Shown: piece after piece, positions 1 to 7,984 of the stretch
Layout of the letters: every line of letters begins with the position of its first letter
Position numbering within the stretch: the first letter of the stretch is position 1
Origin: Paracoccus sediminicola
GTDB taxonomy: Bacteria > Pseudomonadota > Alphaproteobacteria > Rhodobacterales > Rhodobacteraceae
Assembly: GCF_027912835.1 (NCBI RefSeq)
Contig: NZ_CP115769.1
Span: 1 to 64,000, forward strand
DNA length: 64,000 nt
Direction: 5' to 3'
Program-made: the position numbers and the translations under genes
Notes under the pieces: model-generated
The model's database searches: none
What the model was told of the DNA's origin: nothing
The model's input: the letters and a program-made list of their open reading frames with translations, nothing else

Positions 1-121
1 CCTTTAATCATACTCCTAAATTCAGATAGGCGCGTGGTATCTTCCAATTGCGCCCATAATAGTGCTACTATGAGTGGCGAAACGAGTCGAACTCGGAGTC
101 AACCGAAGTCGGGGCAGCGAT

Positions 122-1480
122 ATGAGCGGAAGTCTAGAACAGTTTTTGACCGACCTGTCACGAGGCTTGGAGCGCACAATGGTCGCCGTCAACAAAGAGT
201 TGACGCTGCGCCATCGTATCAAGCGCACTTGGTCGATGCGACAGTGCGCTCGCTTCTTGAACGTCAGCAGCCAATACTTGACCAAGTTCGCGAATGGTAA
301 CGACGACTTTCCAAAGGGTGAGTACGTTGGACGCGAGCGTGTCTTCAACCTTCATGAACTGATGCATATGCGCGCTTTGATGGCGGCGTCTGCAAAGCGT
401 CCTTTTGACTATCTTGCGTGGCGCAAGCCCGGCGATCCGCTTCCAGTCATTTCATTCGCCAGCCAAAAGGGCGGCACGGCCAAGAGTCTTAGCGCTGCAC
501 ATTTCGCACAGTACCTGAGCCTACATTACGGAATGCGTGTTGGCGTGATGGATGCGGACCCGCAGAGCACGATCACACTTTACTTTGTAGGCGGTGAGGG
601 GTTGTCTCAAATGCCTACTGAAGAAACGCCATCGATGGTGGACTTCGCGGGCCTCTTCCAGTCTGAGGAGGCGCCGTACACGGATCACTCCGCGGAGACG
701 CTGGATAGCTTCTTTTTGAAGACTTCTTGGCCAGGGCTTCGATTGGTTCCAGCGCACGGAGAGACCTCTGAGGGCGAAATTCAGATCGCCCGCTTGGTTC
801 GCGAAGCTCCTGCAGGCAAGAGTTTCTACCGCTACCTTCGGGACGCGATTGATCGCTGGAAAGAAGCGCACCCTCCGGCAACTGCTCCCAATGAACTTGT
901 TACGGATGGAAAGGTCGATCCTGTCCGACTTGAGCATGCGCTGAACGAAACGCTGGATTGCATCATTATTGATTATCAACCGGCGCTGACGCTTTTCCAG
1001 CTCAACAATGTGATAGCCTCTTCATCCCTCGTCATTCCTCAGACCATGAAGGGGTTCGACATCGCAACTCTGTCGACCTTTGTCACCGGCCTGCTAAGTA
1101 TGCTGCAGCACATCTTAGCACATGAGCGTATCGATATTGGCTCGGGTGCCAACATGCTTTTGCCAGCCATTGTGCAGCGTTCCAACGGTCAGGATCTCAA
1201 CCACATCGGCAATCTTCTCGAGCACTGCCCCACGGAGATCTTGCCCGTATTCTATCTTCGGTCAGACGCGATTTCGAACGCTTCAGACGTTTATCAGTCG
1301 GTCTACGAATACGAGCCTGACACGCCTGGCAAGCGAAAAGGTATCAACAGATTTATTGAGAACGCAGACGCGGTGAACGATGCAATCGTCAGCCGTCTGT
1401 GGCCAGGCCTCGAACGTGGTTATGCGAATGCTTGGATGGACACGTTCTATGATGACGATGACGGGGAGACCGCAGCATGA
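122..1480 (+). CDS. repA: Plasmid partition ATPase RepA (ParA family)
   Basis: First gene of a repABC operon; it should drive segregation of the replicon and autorepress the operon. The 452-residue protein has an N-terminal helix-turn-helix-like segment (about residues 37-56), then a deviant Walker A motif QKGGTAKS (about 115-122) and the DADPQST switch motif (about 144-150). The usual ParA loop is KGGTGKT/S, so here the glycine before the lysine is alanine. The ATG at 122 is preferred over a longer frame beginning at 74 because homologues begin with this kind of segment; the ribosome site is weak for either. The stop overlaps the repB start (ATGA). Family assignment is firm; normal ATPase activity is inferred. 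Confidence 0.9.
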   Translation: MSGSLEQFLTDLSRGLERTMVAVNKELTLRHRIKRTWSMRQCARFLNVSSQYLTKFANGNDDFPKGEYVGRERVFNLHELMHMRALMAASAKRPFDYLAWRKPGDPLPVISFASQKGGTAKSLSAAHFAQYLSLHYGMRVGVMDADPQSTITLYFVGGEGLSQMPTEETPSMVDFAGLFQSEEAPYTDHSAETLDSFFLKTSWPGLRLVPAHGETSEGEIQIARLVREAPAGKSFYRYLRDAIDRWKEAHPPATAPNELVTDGKVDPVRLEHALNETLDCIIIDYQPALTLFQLNNVIASSSLVIPQTMKGFDIATLSTFVTGLLSMLQHILAHERIDIGSGANMLLPAIVQRSNGQDLNHIGNLLEHCPTEILPVFYLRSDAISNASDVYQSVYEYEPDTPGKRKGINRFIENADAVNDAIVSRLWPGLERGYANAWMDTFYDDDDGETAA

Positions 1481-2493
1481 AGCGAACTATCCCGAGGTCG
1501 CTGGTTTCGAAAGCGTTGAACCAATCAGCTGAGCCGAGTGGCAATGGCGACGAGGCAAAAGTCGACACTGCACCGTCTTCTACTACTGCACCTTTCAAGG
1601 GAGCGGGTAGTGCATGGAAGGCCGGCGCACTTGCCCAATCGCAGGCAGCGATAGAGCAGGGACGTACGCAGCTCGTCGATGACATTCTGAACGGCCGTCA
1701 CGAACTTCAGATTTCACCGGAACAAGTGCAGGATCCGTTAGGTTCAGATCGTCGTGATGACTGGCTGGCACAAGAGGCCTTTCAAACGCTTGTTAAGAGC
1801 ATCGAAACCAACGGCCAAGACACGCCCATCCTTGTTTGGCCAGAGGATCCGAAATGGAAGCCCGACCCGTTGAGCCCAACAGATGTCGCGGATGCTCGCT
1901 TTATCATGCTGACCGGCAGACGTCGTCATGCTGCAGCGAAAACCTTGGGGCTTAAGCTTCGAGCAATCTTGGCGTCCCCAGAGAAGCGAGGCGCGGAGAA
2001 CGCGCAGTTCGAGATGCTGTTCCTCCGTTTCCGGGAAAACGAGGAAAGGGAGAACCTTGGCGCATTCGAGCGCCTACTGGCTATCGGAGAGATGTACGAG
2101 ACGCTTCGTGAGTCTGGCGAGAAGACGACTGCGGTAGCGTTTGCAGCACGTATTGGAGTCCACGAGAGTATCGTGTCGCGCGCTCGCGCAGTTTTCGGGG
2201 CTCGAGATCAAATCTTGAACGCGTTCAAGAACGCTTACGACATGAGCTTCCAGGATCTGCAAAAAGCGCTGGCCAGCCTTGAGGGCAAGCCGAAGAAGAA
2301 AGTCAGAAAGTCCGCTCAGAAGATCACCGCCAAGCGCAAGGTAGGGGGTCGTAATCTCTCGCTCACGTCAGCGAACGGCAATCTCTCGATCAAAGCAGCA
2401 AGCGTACCGCTGAGCCAAGAGAAGCTTGAGGAGTTGAGCGATCTGATCGCGGACTTCTTGGCAAAGAATAAGGAGGTTCCACCGACGGGCTAG
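1477..2493 (+). CDS. repB: Plasmid partition protein RepB (ParB family)
   Basis: Centromere-binding partner of RepA. The 338-residue protein carries a ParB/Spo0J-type N-terminal domain containing LTGRRRHAAAKTLGLKLRA (about residues 145-163), the RENEERENL segment typical of ParB domains, and a downstream helix-turn-helix (AARIGVHESIVSRA, about 222-235). It overlaps repA by 4 bases, so translation is probably coupled. The first 80 residues are low-complexity and basic, as in RepB proteins. I did not find a convincing palindromic parS site near it by eye. The C-terminus is Lys-rich (KPKKKVRKSAQK), consistent with DNA contact. Confidence 0.9.
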   Translation: MKRTIPRSLVSKALNQSAEPSGNGDEAKVDTAPSSTTAPFKGAGSAWKAGALAQSQAAIEQGRTQLVDDILNGRHELQISPEQVQDPLGSDRRDDWLAQEAFQTLVKSIETNGQDTPILVWPEDPKWKPDPLSPTDVADARFIMLTGRRRHAAAKTLGLKLRAILASPEKRGAENAQFEMLFLRFRENEERENLGAFERLLAIGEMYETLRESGEKTTAVAFAARIGVHESIVSRARAVFGARDQILNAFKNAYDMSFQDLQKALASLEGKPKKKVRKSAQKITAKRKVGGRNLSLTSANGNLSIKAASVPLSQEKLEELSDLIADFLAKNKEVPPTG

Positions 2494-2561
2494 AGCCTGA
2501 ATACCGGTGCATCTCCATACATTGAGGCCACGAGCAAGAAGGAAGAATGTGATCTAAAGGC

Positions 2562-2614
2562 AAAAGAAAAGCCCCCAAGCTGAGGGCCTGAGAGCTGATC
2601 TTATTGGTTTGGTC
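2562..2614 (-). ncRNA. Antisense counter-transcribed RNA of repABC (ctRNA / incA RNA)
   Basis: The repB-repC gap of repABC replicons encodes a short antisense RNA that blocks repC expression and sets copy number and incompatibility. On the minus strand here there is a TTGACA box (2644-2649), a 17-base spacer and TATCTT (2621-2626). About 30 bases further on comes a GC-rich hairpin (GCCCTCAGCTTGGGGGC, 2571-2587) followed by TTTTCTTTTG. That is a complete small transcription unit of roughly 50 nt. The start near 2614 is estimated from the -10 position; the class is known, the exact ends are inferred. Confidence 0.8.
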
Positions 2615-2620
2615 GCCTTG

Positions 2621-2649
2621 AAGATAAGTCTCTCTCGAATCACTGTCAA
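2621..2649 (-). promoter_or_regulatory. Promoter of the antisense ctRNA
   Basis: Minus-strand TTGACA at 2644-2649 and TATCTT at 2621-2626 with a 17-base spacer: a near-consensus sigma-70 promoter firing away from repC. Confidence 0.7.
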
Positions 2650-2712
2650 CAAGAACGCTTCTGAGCGAACGGCTTTCTTTTGCCTCCACACAACTGGAGG
2701 TGAGAAACAGGC

Positions 2713-3993
2713 ATGAAACATACAGGTTGGCGCAAGCCGACACCGGGTCTTGGCATTGCAGAGCAACTTGCCCAAGCCGGTGAACAGGTAGCTGTACCCA
2801 AAGCGCGGGCCTTCGTGGCTGTGAAGCGGGTGGGGGCCTACATTGGCCTCAAGGCAGGAGATATGATGCTCCTCGATACGCTCGGGGCCTTTACACAGGC
2901 CCTGGATTGGGAGGGGGGGCAGCGTCCGATCGTCTGGGCATCGAATGCCTATCTGATGGAGCAGACGGGTTTCTCGCTCTCTACGCTCAAGCGCCATGCA
3001 CGGCGGCTGGCCGAGATCGGCGTGATTTCCTTCCAGGACAGCCCGAACGGCAAGCGGTGGGGCCGCAGGGACGCCGAGGGGCGCATCGTCGAGGCCTATG
3101 GCTTCGATCTGTCGCCGCTGTCGGCGCGCGTCGAGGAGTTCGAGGAGCTTCATGCCGAATTGCAAGCCGAGCGCGAGCTCTGTCAGCGCCTGAAGCGCCA
3201 GATCACGGTTGCACGCCGTATGATCCGCGCTCGGATTGAAGCGGCCGTCAGCAGCGCGCTGCGAGGACCCTGGACGCAATTCATAGGTCTCTTCGAGGAG
3301 CTTCTGAACCGGCTTCCTCGCCGCCATGAAGCTTCAGAACAGCTTGAGCGGCTGCTAATCTGGTTCAAGGGGCTTCAGGAGCGCGTCGAAGCGGCCTATC
3401 TCAAGGCAACCGAGGTCGTTCAGCCTGTGGAAAACACCCCTGAAACCAAGGAACAAGGTTCTAAGAAAATTCAAGAAATGAACCCCAGGGAGGCCATTTT
3501 TGACCCTCATATACTAATTACAAACCAACTTAATCCTGTAACTCGTAATTCCTCGGAAAAAGAGGAAGTCGCGGCCGTGGTGCCCAATGCTCAGACCGAG
3601 GATCAGGTTGACAGGGAGCTGGAAGAGTGGGTTGCCGAGGTGCGCAAGAAGCGCGCCGCGCTGGATCTTCCGACTGTGATACAGGCCTGCCCGGAATTCG
3701 CATCCTGGGCGCGCAATTTGGGCGGGTTCCTGAAGGATTGGGGCGATCTGCACCGAGTCGCTGGTCAACTCAGGCCGATGATCGGCATTTCTGAACATGC
3801 CTGGAACGTGGCGCAGGACCGTTTGGGCAAACAGGTGGCGACAGCGGCGCTCGCGCTTGTCTTCGAGAAGCATTGCGCCGGCGAAGTTTCCTCGCCGGGC
3901 GGCTATCTGCGTGGCATGGTCGAAAAGGCCGGGGCAGGGGAGCTGCACCTCGAACGCAGCTTCTATGGCAGGCTCAGTGGCCAAGCCGCATGA
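2713..3993 (+). CDS. repC: Replication initiator RepC
   Basis: Replication initiator of the repABC family; the origin normally lies inside this gene. The 426-residue protein has the RepC winged-helix N-terminal region with SNAYLMEQTGFSLSTLKRHA (about residues 77-96) and the family signature DSPNGKRWGRRDAEGRI followed by AYGFDLSPL. A charged, probably helical stretch follows (about 140-200). A less conserved linker (about 235-280) has several Asn/Thr/Lys codons and lower GC than the rest, which is where an AT-rich origin would be expected. It is separated from repB by 219 bases that hold the ctRNA. The RBS is GGAGGTGAGAAACAGGC just upstream of the ATG. Confidence 0.9.
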   Translation: MKHTGWRKPTPGLGIAEQLAQAGEQVAVPKARAFVAVKRVGAYIGLKAGDMMLLDTLGAFTQALDWEGGQRPIVWASNAYLMEQTGFSLSTLKRHARRLAEIGVISFQDSPNGKRWGRRDAEGRIVEAYGFDLSPLSARVEEFEELHAELQAERELCQRLKRQITVARRMIRARIEAAVSSALRGPWTQFIGLFEELLNRLPRRHEASEQLERLLIWFKGLQERVEAAYLKATEVVQPVENTPETKEQGSKKIQEMNPREAIFDPHILITNQLNPVTRNSSEKEEVAAVVPNAQTEDQVDRELEEWVAEVRKKRAALDLPTVIQACPEFASWARNLGGFLKDWGDLHRVAGQLRPMIGISEHAWNVAQDRLGKQVATAALALVFEKHCAGEVSSPGGYLRGMVEKAGAGELHLERSFYGRLSGQAA

Positions 3994-4048
3994 GTTGTTG
4001 CTCAACAGGGATCATTGGCATACATTGCCAGCAAAGGAGAGCCGATAG

Positions 4049-4306
4049 ATGGTTACGCGCAATGTTGTTCTGACCGAAACCCAGGACTAGCTGGTGCAGG
4101 CATTGGTGGCGTCTGGGCGTTACCAGAACGTCAGCGAAGCGATGCGCGCGGGGCTTCGTCTGCTGGAGCAGTAAGAAGCGCTGCTCGCCGGTATCCGGCA
4201 GGGCTTATTCGAGGGATTGACGCAAGCAAAGGCGGGTGAATTCGCCGAAGGCAGCGGAGAAGACGTAATCCGGCGGGCCTTTCGACAAGCGCGCGCAACT
4301 TCATGA
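4049..4306 (+). pseudogene. parD: parD-like antitoxin, inactivated by two stop codons
   Basis: Reading from the ATG gives MVTRNVVLTETQD, a TAG stop, then LVQALVASGRYQNVSEAM and so on to LLEQ, a TAA stop, then a remainder ending at a TGA. The pattern is that of a ParD/CopG-type antitoxin (85 codons, the usual length) with two nonsense mutations, both at positions that could have been Gln (TAG/TAA from CAG/CAA). The TGA overlaps the parE start (ATGA), the standard parDE layout. Expressed product is unlikely. Confidence 0.75.
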
Positions 4307-4434
4307 ACCGATCTCTTCGGCTGACGCGCCGCGCTGAGGCGAGCCTCGTCGAAATCGCCAAGTGGACGATCGAAAAATTCCGGCTCAAGCAGGCTGAACT
4401 CTATGAGAGGCATTGCCAAGTTGTTGTGTCGTGA
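4303..4434 (+). pseudogene. parE: parE-like toxin, 3' end lost to an IS6-family insertion
   Basis: Starts MNRSLRLTRRAEASLVEIAK and continues WTIEKFRLKQAELYER, the N-terminal third of a ParE/RelE-type toxin (normally about 95-100 residues). After codon 36 the frame enters the inverted-repeat-like start of the IS remnant (GGCATTGCC at 4409) and stops at codon 44. The toxin was cut by the element, which fits the decayed antitoxin next to it. Confidence 0.75.
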
Positions 4435-4862
4435 AGCCCCTGCTACAGGATTTCGAATGAAAATGCCATCATCCCTGGCGCGCCTTAAGGGCTTCCGCTT
4501 TCCCCGCGAGATCATCGCTTATGCCGTCTGGGCCTATCATCGCTTCGCTCTGAGCTCGGCCGACGTCGAGGACCTTCTGGCAGAGCGCGGCGTGATCGTC
4601 AGCCGCAAAACCGTCCGGCTGTGGGTCAACCGGTTTGGCGCGCATTTCGCCAATTGTATCCGGCGTGACAGGCCCGCGCCGTCGGACAAGTGGCATCTGG
4701 ACGAGGTCGTCATTCCAATTCGTGGCAGGAAGCACTGGCTCTGGCGGGCGGTTGACGCCAATGGCGACACGCTCGACATCCTCGTGCAAACCCGCAGGAA
4801 TGCCAAGGCGGCAAAGCGCTTTCTGGCAAGGCTCATCGCGCGTTTCGGGCGGCCTTTGGGAG
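4409..4862 (+). mobile_element. IS6-family insertion sequence remnant
   Basis: Begins with GGCATTGCC, resembling IS6-family ends (GGCNNTGTTGCAAA type), directly after the truncated parE. It contains the 5' part of an IS6-type transposase and ends abruptly near 4862, where it meets the 3' flank of a ParA gene. Right end not present. Confidence 0.65.
4457..4861 (+). pseudogene. IS6-family transposase, N-terminal fragment
   Basis: Starts MKMPSSLARLKGFRFPREII and includes AYAVWAYHRFALSSADVEDL and the first catalytic Asp in KWHLDEVVIPIRG, all typical of IS6/IS26-group transposases. The match stops after ARLIARFGRPLG, about 135 residues in; a full enzyme is about 235. The second Asp and the Glu of the DDE triad are missing, so it is inactive. 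The frame stays open past the junction to 5194, but that tail is not transposase. Confidence 0.75.
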
Positions 4863-4891
4863 CTCAATCCCGCCACCAAATCCATACTTGC

Positions 4892-5632
4892 TCATGCAGC
4901 CCTCTCTTTCGTGAGTGCATGAATGACAGCCTGAGCGTAATCACGGGCGTTCTCGATAGCCGCGACCACCTGTTTCATGGCCTTGTCCGTAACAGAGGCT
5001 GTCTTGCCTTCGTGTTCGTCCGTGACGATGCCCGGCAACTCCGAAAGAAGCACGCCATCACGGAAAATGCGGGTATAGGGTGCGCGTTTTGCAATGCGGG
5101 TCGGCAGCGTCGGGATGTTGTTGATCTCCATCTCCTGCCGCACGTCGCGCTCATCCGTGGTCTGGAAGGCCGCGTTGGTCCTCGTGAACAGTAGCGAGTA
5201 TGCAATGGGCGCACGGATCATGCTCGATGTGGTTTGTACGAGCCGGACGGCCGCCGCCGCCGCCTGCCTCGCCTCCATGGGCGAGCCATCGAGCGGAATG
5301 ATGCAAAGGTCTGTCCTAGAAAGCGCGAAGGTGACGATCTGATCCTTCGACCCTTCCAAGTCGATGATCAGGTAATCCGTCTCACCAGAAAGCTGATCGA
5401 TCAGCTCAACGGTGTCCTCGGCCTGAGGGCGCGCATAAACCGAAAAGGGCACGTCGCGCCCGTCCGCTTTCCTGCTTTCTGACCACGCAAGGATGTTGGC
5501 GTTCGGGTCTAGGTCGAGAATAGAAACCCGTCCGCCCGAAAGAGCGATTTGCTCAGCCAGAAGCATGCCGGACGTCGTTTTCCCCGAACCGCCCATCGGG
5601 TTTGCGAAGGTAATGACATACCTGCGGACCAT
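4892..5632 (-). CDS. Orphan ParA-like partition ATPase
   Basis: A 246-residue ParA/MinD-type P-loop ATPase: start MVRRYVITFANPMGGSGKTT (Walker A GGSGKTT, about residues 14-20), LDLDPNANI (switch I region), and IIDLEGSKDQI (Walker B region). It lacks the N-terminal DNA-binding domain of RepA at 122, so it is the short type. No parB partner is adjacent; downstream is the broken IS6 element. The upstream 90 bases are markedly AT-rich with repeated AACTTTA/TTAAC-like words, which may be its promoter or operator. The ATG at 5632 is chosen over an upstream start because homologues begin a few residues before the Walker A strand. Confidence 0.8.
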   Translation of the reverse strand: MVRRYVITFANPMGGSGKTTSGMLLAEQIALSGGRVSILDLDPNANILAWSESRKADGRDVPFSVYARPQAEDTVELIDQLSGETDYLIIDLEGSKDQIVTFALSRTDLCIIPLDGSPMEARQAAAAAVRLVQTTSSMIRAPIAYSLLFTRTNAAFQTTDERDVRQEMEINNIPTLPTRIAKRAPYTRIFRDGVLLSELPGIVTDEHEGKTASVTDKAMKQVVAAIENARDYAQAVIHALTKERAA

Positions 5633-5720
5633 GTAAGAGGAATTTAAAGATAAAGTCAACCTTAATTATATCTCTAACTCTAAAGTTACTTTTAACTATT
5701 TTATCCTTCAATCCATCTAT
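5633..5720 (-). promoter_or_regulatory. AT-rich leader of the orphan parA
   Basis: This stretch is far richer in A and T than its surroundings. On the minus strand it contains TATAAT (5665-5670) and several related words (AGTTAAAAG, AACTTTAG, GAGTTAGAG). It is likely the parA promoter with repeated protein-binding words, possibly the centromere-like site of the system. This is inference from composition and repetition. Confidence 0.35.
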
Positions 5721-5751
5721 CCAATGCCTGAAGCCCCCTGACACAGCGGGT

Positions 5752-6291
5752 CTAAGCCCGCCGCACGGTCTTGGTGCTCACGCGGAACAGGGCAGCAATG
5801 TCGGGCAAGGGCCGGCGTTCCACGTCGCGCATACGACGCACCTCAATCTTCTGATCTTCGGTGAGGGCAGGGGGCCTGCCACCAGTGCGGCCGCGCTTCT
5901 TCGCCGCTGCTAGCCCCTCGCGGGTGCGTTCTGAGATACGCTCACGCTCAAACTGAGCGATGGAGGCGAAGACGTGGAAGATGAGCCAGCCGGCCGGTGT
6001 CGTCGTGTCGATGTCCTCGGCCAGCGACCGGAAACCGGCCCCGCGTTCGGCAATGGCTTCCACGATTTCCAGCAGGTTACGAAGCGACCGCGCCAAGCGG
6101 TCATATTTCGTCACCACGATGACATCACCGGCGCGCAGCTGGTCGAGCAGGCGGTCCAGCTCGGGGCGGTTGCGGACAGACCCGCTGCTGCGCTCGGTGA
6201 AGATGCGCTCCGCGCCGGCCGCCGTCAGGGCGTCGGTCTGGGCGTCGAGCTTCTGGTCTTCGGTTGAGACACGGGCGTAACCTAAAATCAT
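5752..6291 (-). CDS. Serine recombinase (small resolvase/invertase family)
   Basis: A 179-residue site-specific recombinase. Its catalytic N-terminal domain starts MILGYARVSTEDQKLDAQ with the nucleophile in YARVS (Ser about residue 8), followed by DRLARSLRNLLEIVE, and it ends in a short helix-turn-helix (LPDIAALFRVSTKTVRR). Size and domains are those of Tn3-type resolvases. The ATG at 6291 is chosen because the preceding reading frame lies inside the res-like repeat A. It sits at one end of a run of gene modules that are each bordered by that repeat, so it is the natural candidate for the enzyme that acts on them. Confidence 0.85.
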   Translation of the reverse strand: MILGYARVSTEDQKLDAQTDALTAAGAERIFTERSSGSVRNRPELDRLLDQLRAGDVIVVTKYDRLARSLRNLLEIVEAIAERGAGFRSLAEDIDTTTPAGWLIFHVFASIAQFERERISERTREGLAAAKKRGRTGGRPPALTEDQKIEVRRMRDVERRPLPDIAALFRVSTKTVRRA

Positions 6292-6301
6292 GCCTGAATC
6301 A

Positions 6302-6451
6302 TGACAAAAACCTCCCAAAACGGCAACGGTTTTGTCCGGAGTTTTAGTCCCGCGTAACTCGTTGGTCCGCCATGTGTGTCTAGGAAGGGACAGAAACGAC
6401 CGTTTTTGCCGTATGGGTTCTGTCAGGGGGGTTGTGTCCGATGTGCGGGAC
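6302..6451 (+). repeat. Res-like repeat, copy A (next to the resolvase)
   Basis: Contains a dyad GACAAAA...TTTTGTC (6303-6336), a second dyad GACAGAAACG-AC-CGTTTTTGCC (6390-6411) and the tail GTTCTGTCAGGGGGGTTGTG...GTGCGGGAC. The dyads, spacing and place directly ahead of the resolvase start look like the bipartite binding sites of a res locus. The tail and central word recur at B, D and E (the central word also at C). Confidence 0.6.
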
Positions 6452-6490
6452 TTTGCTGCCGTCAACGCAAAGACAAAGGATGTCTGCTTT

Positions 6491-7681
6491 TCATTCGACG
6501 GGCGTTCCGAACACAGCGACTGCGGCACCAAGAAGCGCCAGGATTGCGAAGCCCACTGTTTGCCATGAATGCAGGCGTTGCGATGCCCGGATCGCGGCTA
6601 TGCCCGATTGAAGGGCGTAATAGAGGGCAAAGGCTCGCGAAGCATAGCTGATGATTTCGAAGATGTTGGCCATCCACGTCAGCAGAATCCCGATGCCAAC
6701 CAACAGCACATAGGCCGACTTTTCCGTGACGACGCCTCTGGTCGTCTCGGCTATCAAGCCGCCCGAGCCGTTTGTGTCCGCGATTGCGGCGCTGAATTGG
6801 GCGCTAAGGGCTGCAACGACCAAAAGCAGAGGCAGGATCGGGGCAACAACCTGCATCAATTCAATGATTGCTGTTTCGTCCAAAGACAGTGGATCGGCAT
6901 CAAAAGCGTAGGTCAGCAATCCGATATAGAGGCAGTAAATTGCGGTGGATATCCACTGAGCGAGCCGCATGGACTTGATCCGCAAGGGCGCGTCATAGGC
7001 TTGCCTAAGATACCGTGAAGTCTCGAAACCCTGAACCGTCACGATCAGACCGGCCATTAGTGTCACTCCTGCCCACCCGGTGACCTGCGGCGGATCGAAC
7101 TTTAGTGCGCCTTGGCCCGTGACCTGCCCGAAATGCACTGCGAGCCCAAGCAACAGCCCCGCGATGATGGATAGCTTCAGTCCGACCGAGACCTGTTCCA
7201 TACGTTCGAGCGCGCTAAACCCGCGCGTCATCCCCGTGAATAGGATCAGCAGGAAAACGGCGGTGGTCAGCAAGTTGGCGTAGTATGCGTCGTCCAGCGT
7301 TGTCAGGCTCACGCCAAACGCGCCGAAGAGATTGAGATAATAGGCCACGGAAACGATGAAAGCGAAGGCCAGAACAACGGAAGACGCCCGTTCAAGCCCT
7401 AAGAGCAGACGAGACGGCGCAGGGCGTGCATCGATGTCCCCAATGTTGAACCTGATAGCGGCTCCGAACGAATAAGCGATCGCACACAAGCCAAGCATGA
7501 CCAGCGGCGCATATCCGCCGTAGCTGACATCAAGGATCGGCCCTAGAACAAGAAACCCGCTCCCGATGATTGAGGCCAGAGGCGTAATCGTCGCTCTCCA
7601 AACCGGCGCGTTGGAGAGGCGGGGCCAAATCAACAGGGCGCCGACAAGGACCGCGGCTGACAGAATCGCTATGTTCATCAT
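6491..7681 (-). CDS. Multipass membrane protein, transporter-like
   Basis: A 396-residue very hydrophobic protein with about ten to twelve predicted membrane helices, starting MMNIAILSAAVLVGALLIWP. The N-terminal helix pair contains TITPLASIIGSGFLVLGPI, a Gly-rich broken helix like that of APC/LeuT-fold transporters (compare YkvI-type proteins). I do not recognise a specific substrate. It stands alone between res-like repeats A and B and is read toward the resolvase gene. The assignment to the LeuT-fold group is tentative. Confidence 0.6.
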   Translation of the reverse strand: MMNIAILSAAVLVGALLIWPRLSNAPVWRATITPLASIIGSGFLVLGPILDVSYGGYAPLVMLGLCAIAYSFGAAIRFNIGDIDARPAPSRLLLGLERASSVVLAFAFIVSVAYYLNLFGAFGVSLTTLDDAYYANLLTTAVFLLILFTGMTRGFSALERMEQVSVGLKLSIIAGLLLGLAVHFGQVTGQGALKFDPPQVTGWAGVTLMAGLIVTVQGFETSRYLRQAYDAPLRIKSMRLAQWISTAIYCLYIGLLTYAFDADPLSLDETAIIELMQVVAPILPLLLVVAALSAQFSAAIADTNGSGGLIAETTRGVVTEKSAYVLLVGIGILLTWMANIFEIISYASRAFALYYALQSGIAAIRASQRLHSWQTVGFAILALLGAAVAVFGTPVE

Positions 7682-7754
7682 GCCCCGATAAGATCAAAGC
7701 GAAGTCGGCTCGGCAACTTAGCCTGATGTCTTGAAGCAGACCTTCCTTGGACGT

Positions 7755-7905
7755 GCGGCATTAGCCAAAAGGGCTCGATCCGGACCTTTTCCGCAACGCA
7801 AAATGTGCCAAAACTCAGCCGTTTCTGTCATCGGCGATAACCACCGTTTTAGGCGCATTTAGGCGCATAAGTTCTGTCACGGGGTTTATGTCCGGTGTGC
7901 GGGAC
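7755..7905 (+). repeat. Res-like repeat, copy B
   Basis: Shares with C and E the left part (GCRGCATTNGNCAAAAGGGCTC, TCCGGAC, GTGCCAAAAC). It shares with all copies the centre CCGTTTNTGTCANCGG and ACCACCGTTTT, and with A, D and E the tail GTTCTGTCACGGGGTTTATG plus TCCGGTGTGCGGGAC. Same orientation as the other copies. Confidence 0.6.
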
Positions 7906-7984
7906 AATCCGGGCTTTCGCTGCCGTTGCGCGAACGGCGGCTCTGGCAATTGATCATTGAATAGACAGATGTCATCGTCGCGGC

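Noticed and set aside
4403..5194. Single long plus-strand frame joining IS6 transposase to the DNA after it
   Set aside because: Only the first part (to about 4861) is transposase; the rest is antisense to the ParA gene.
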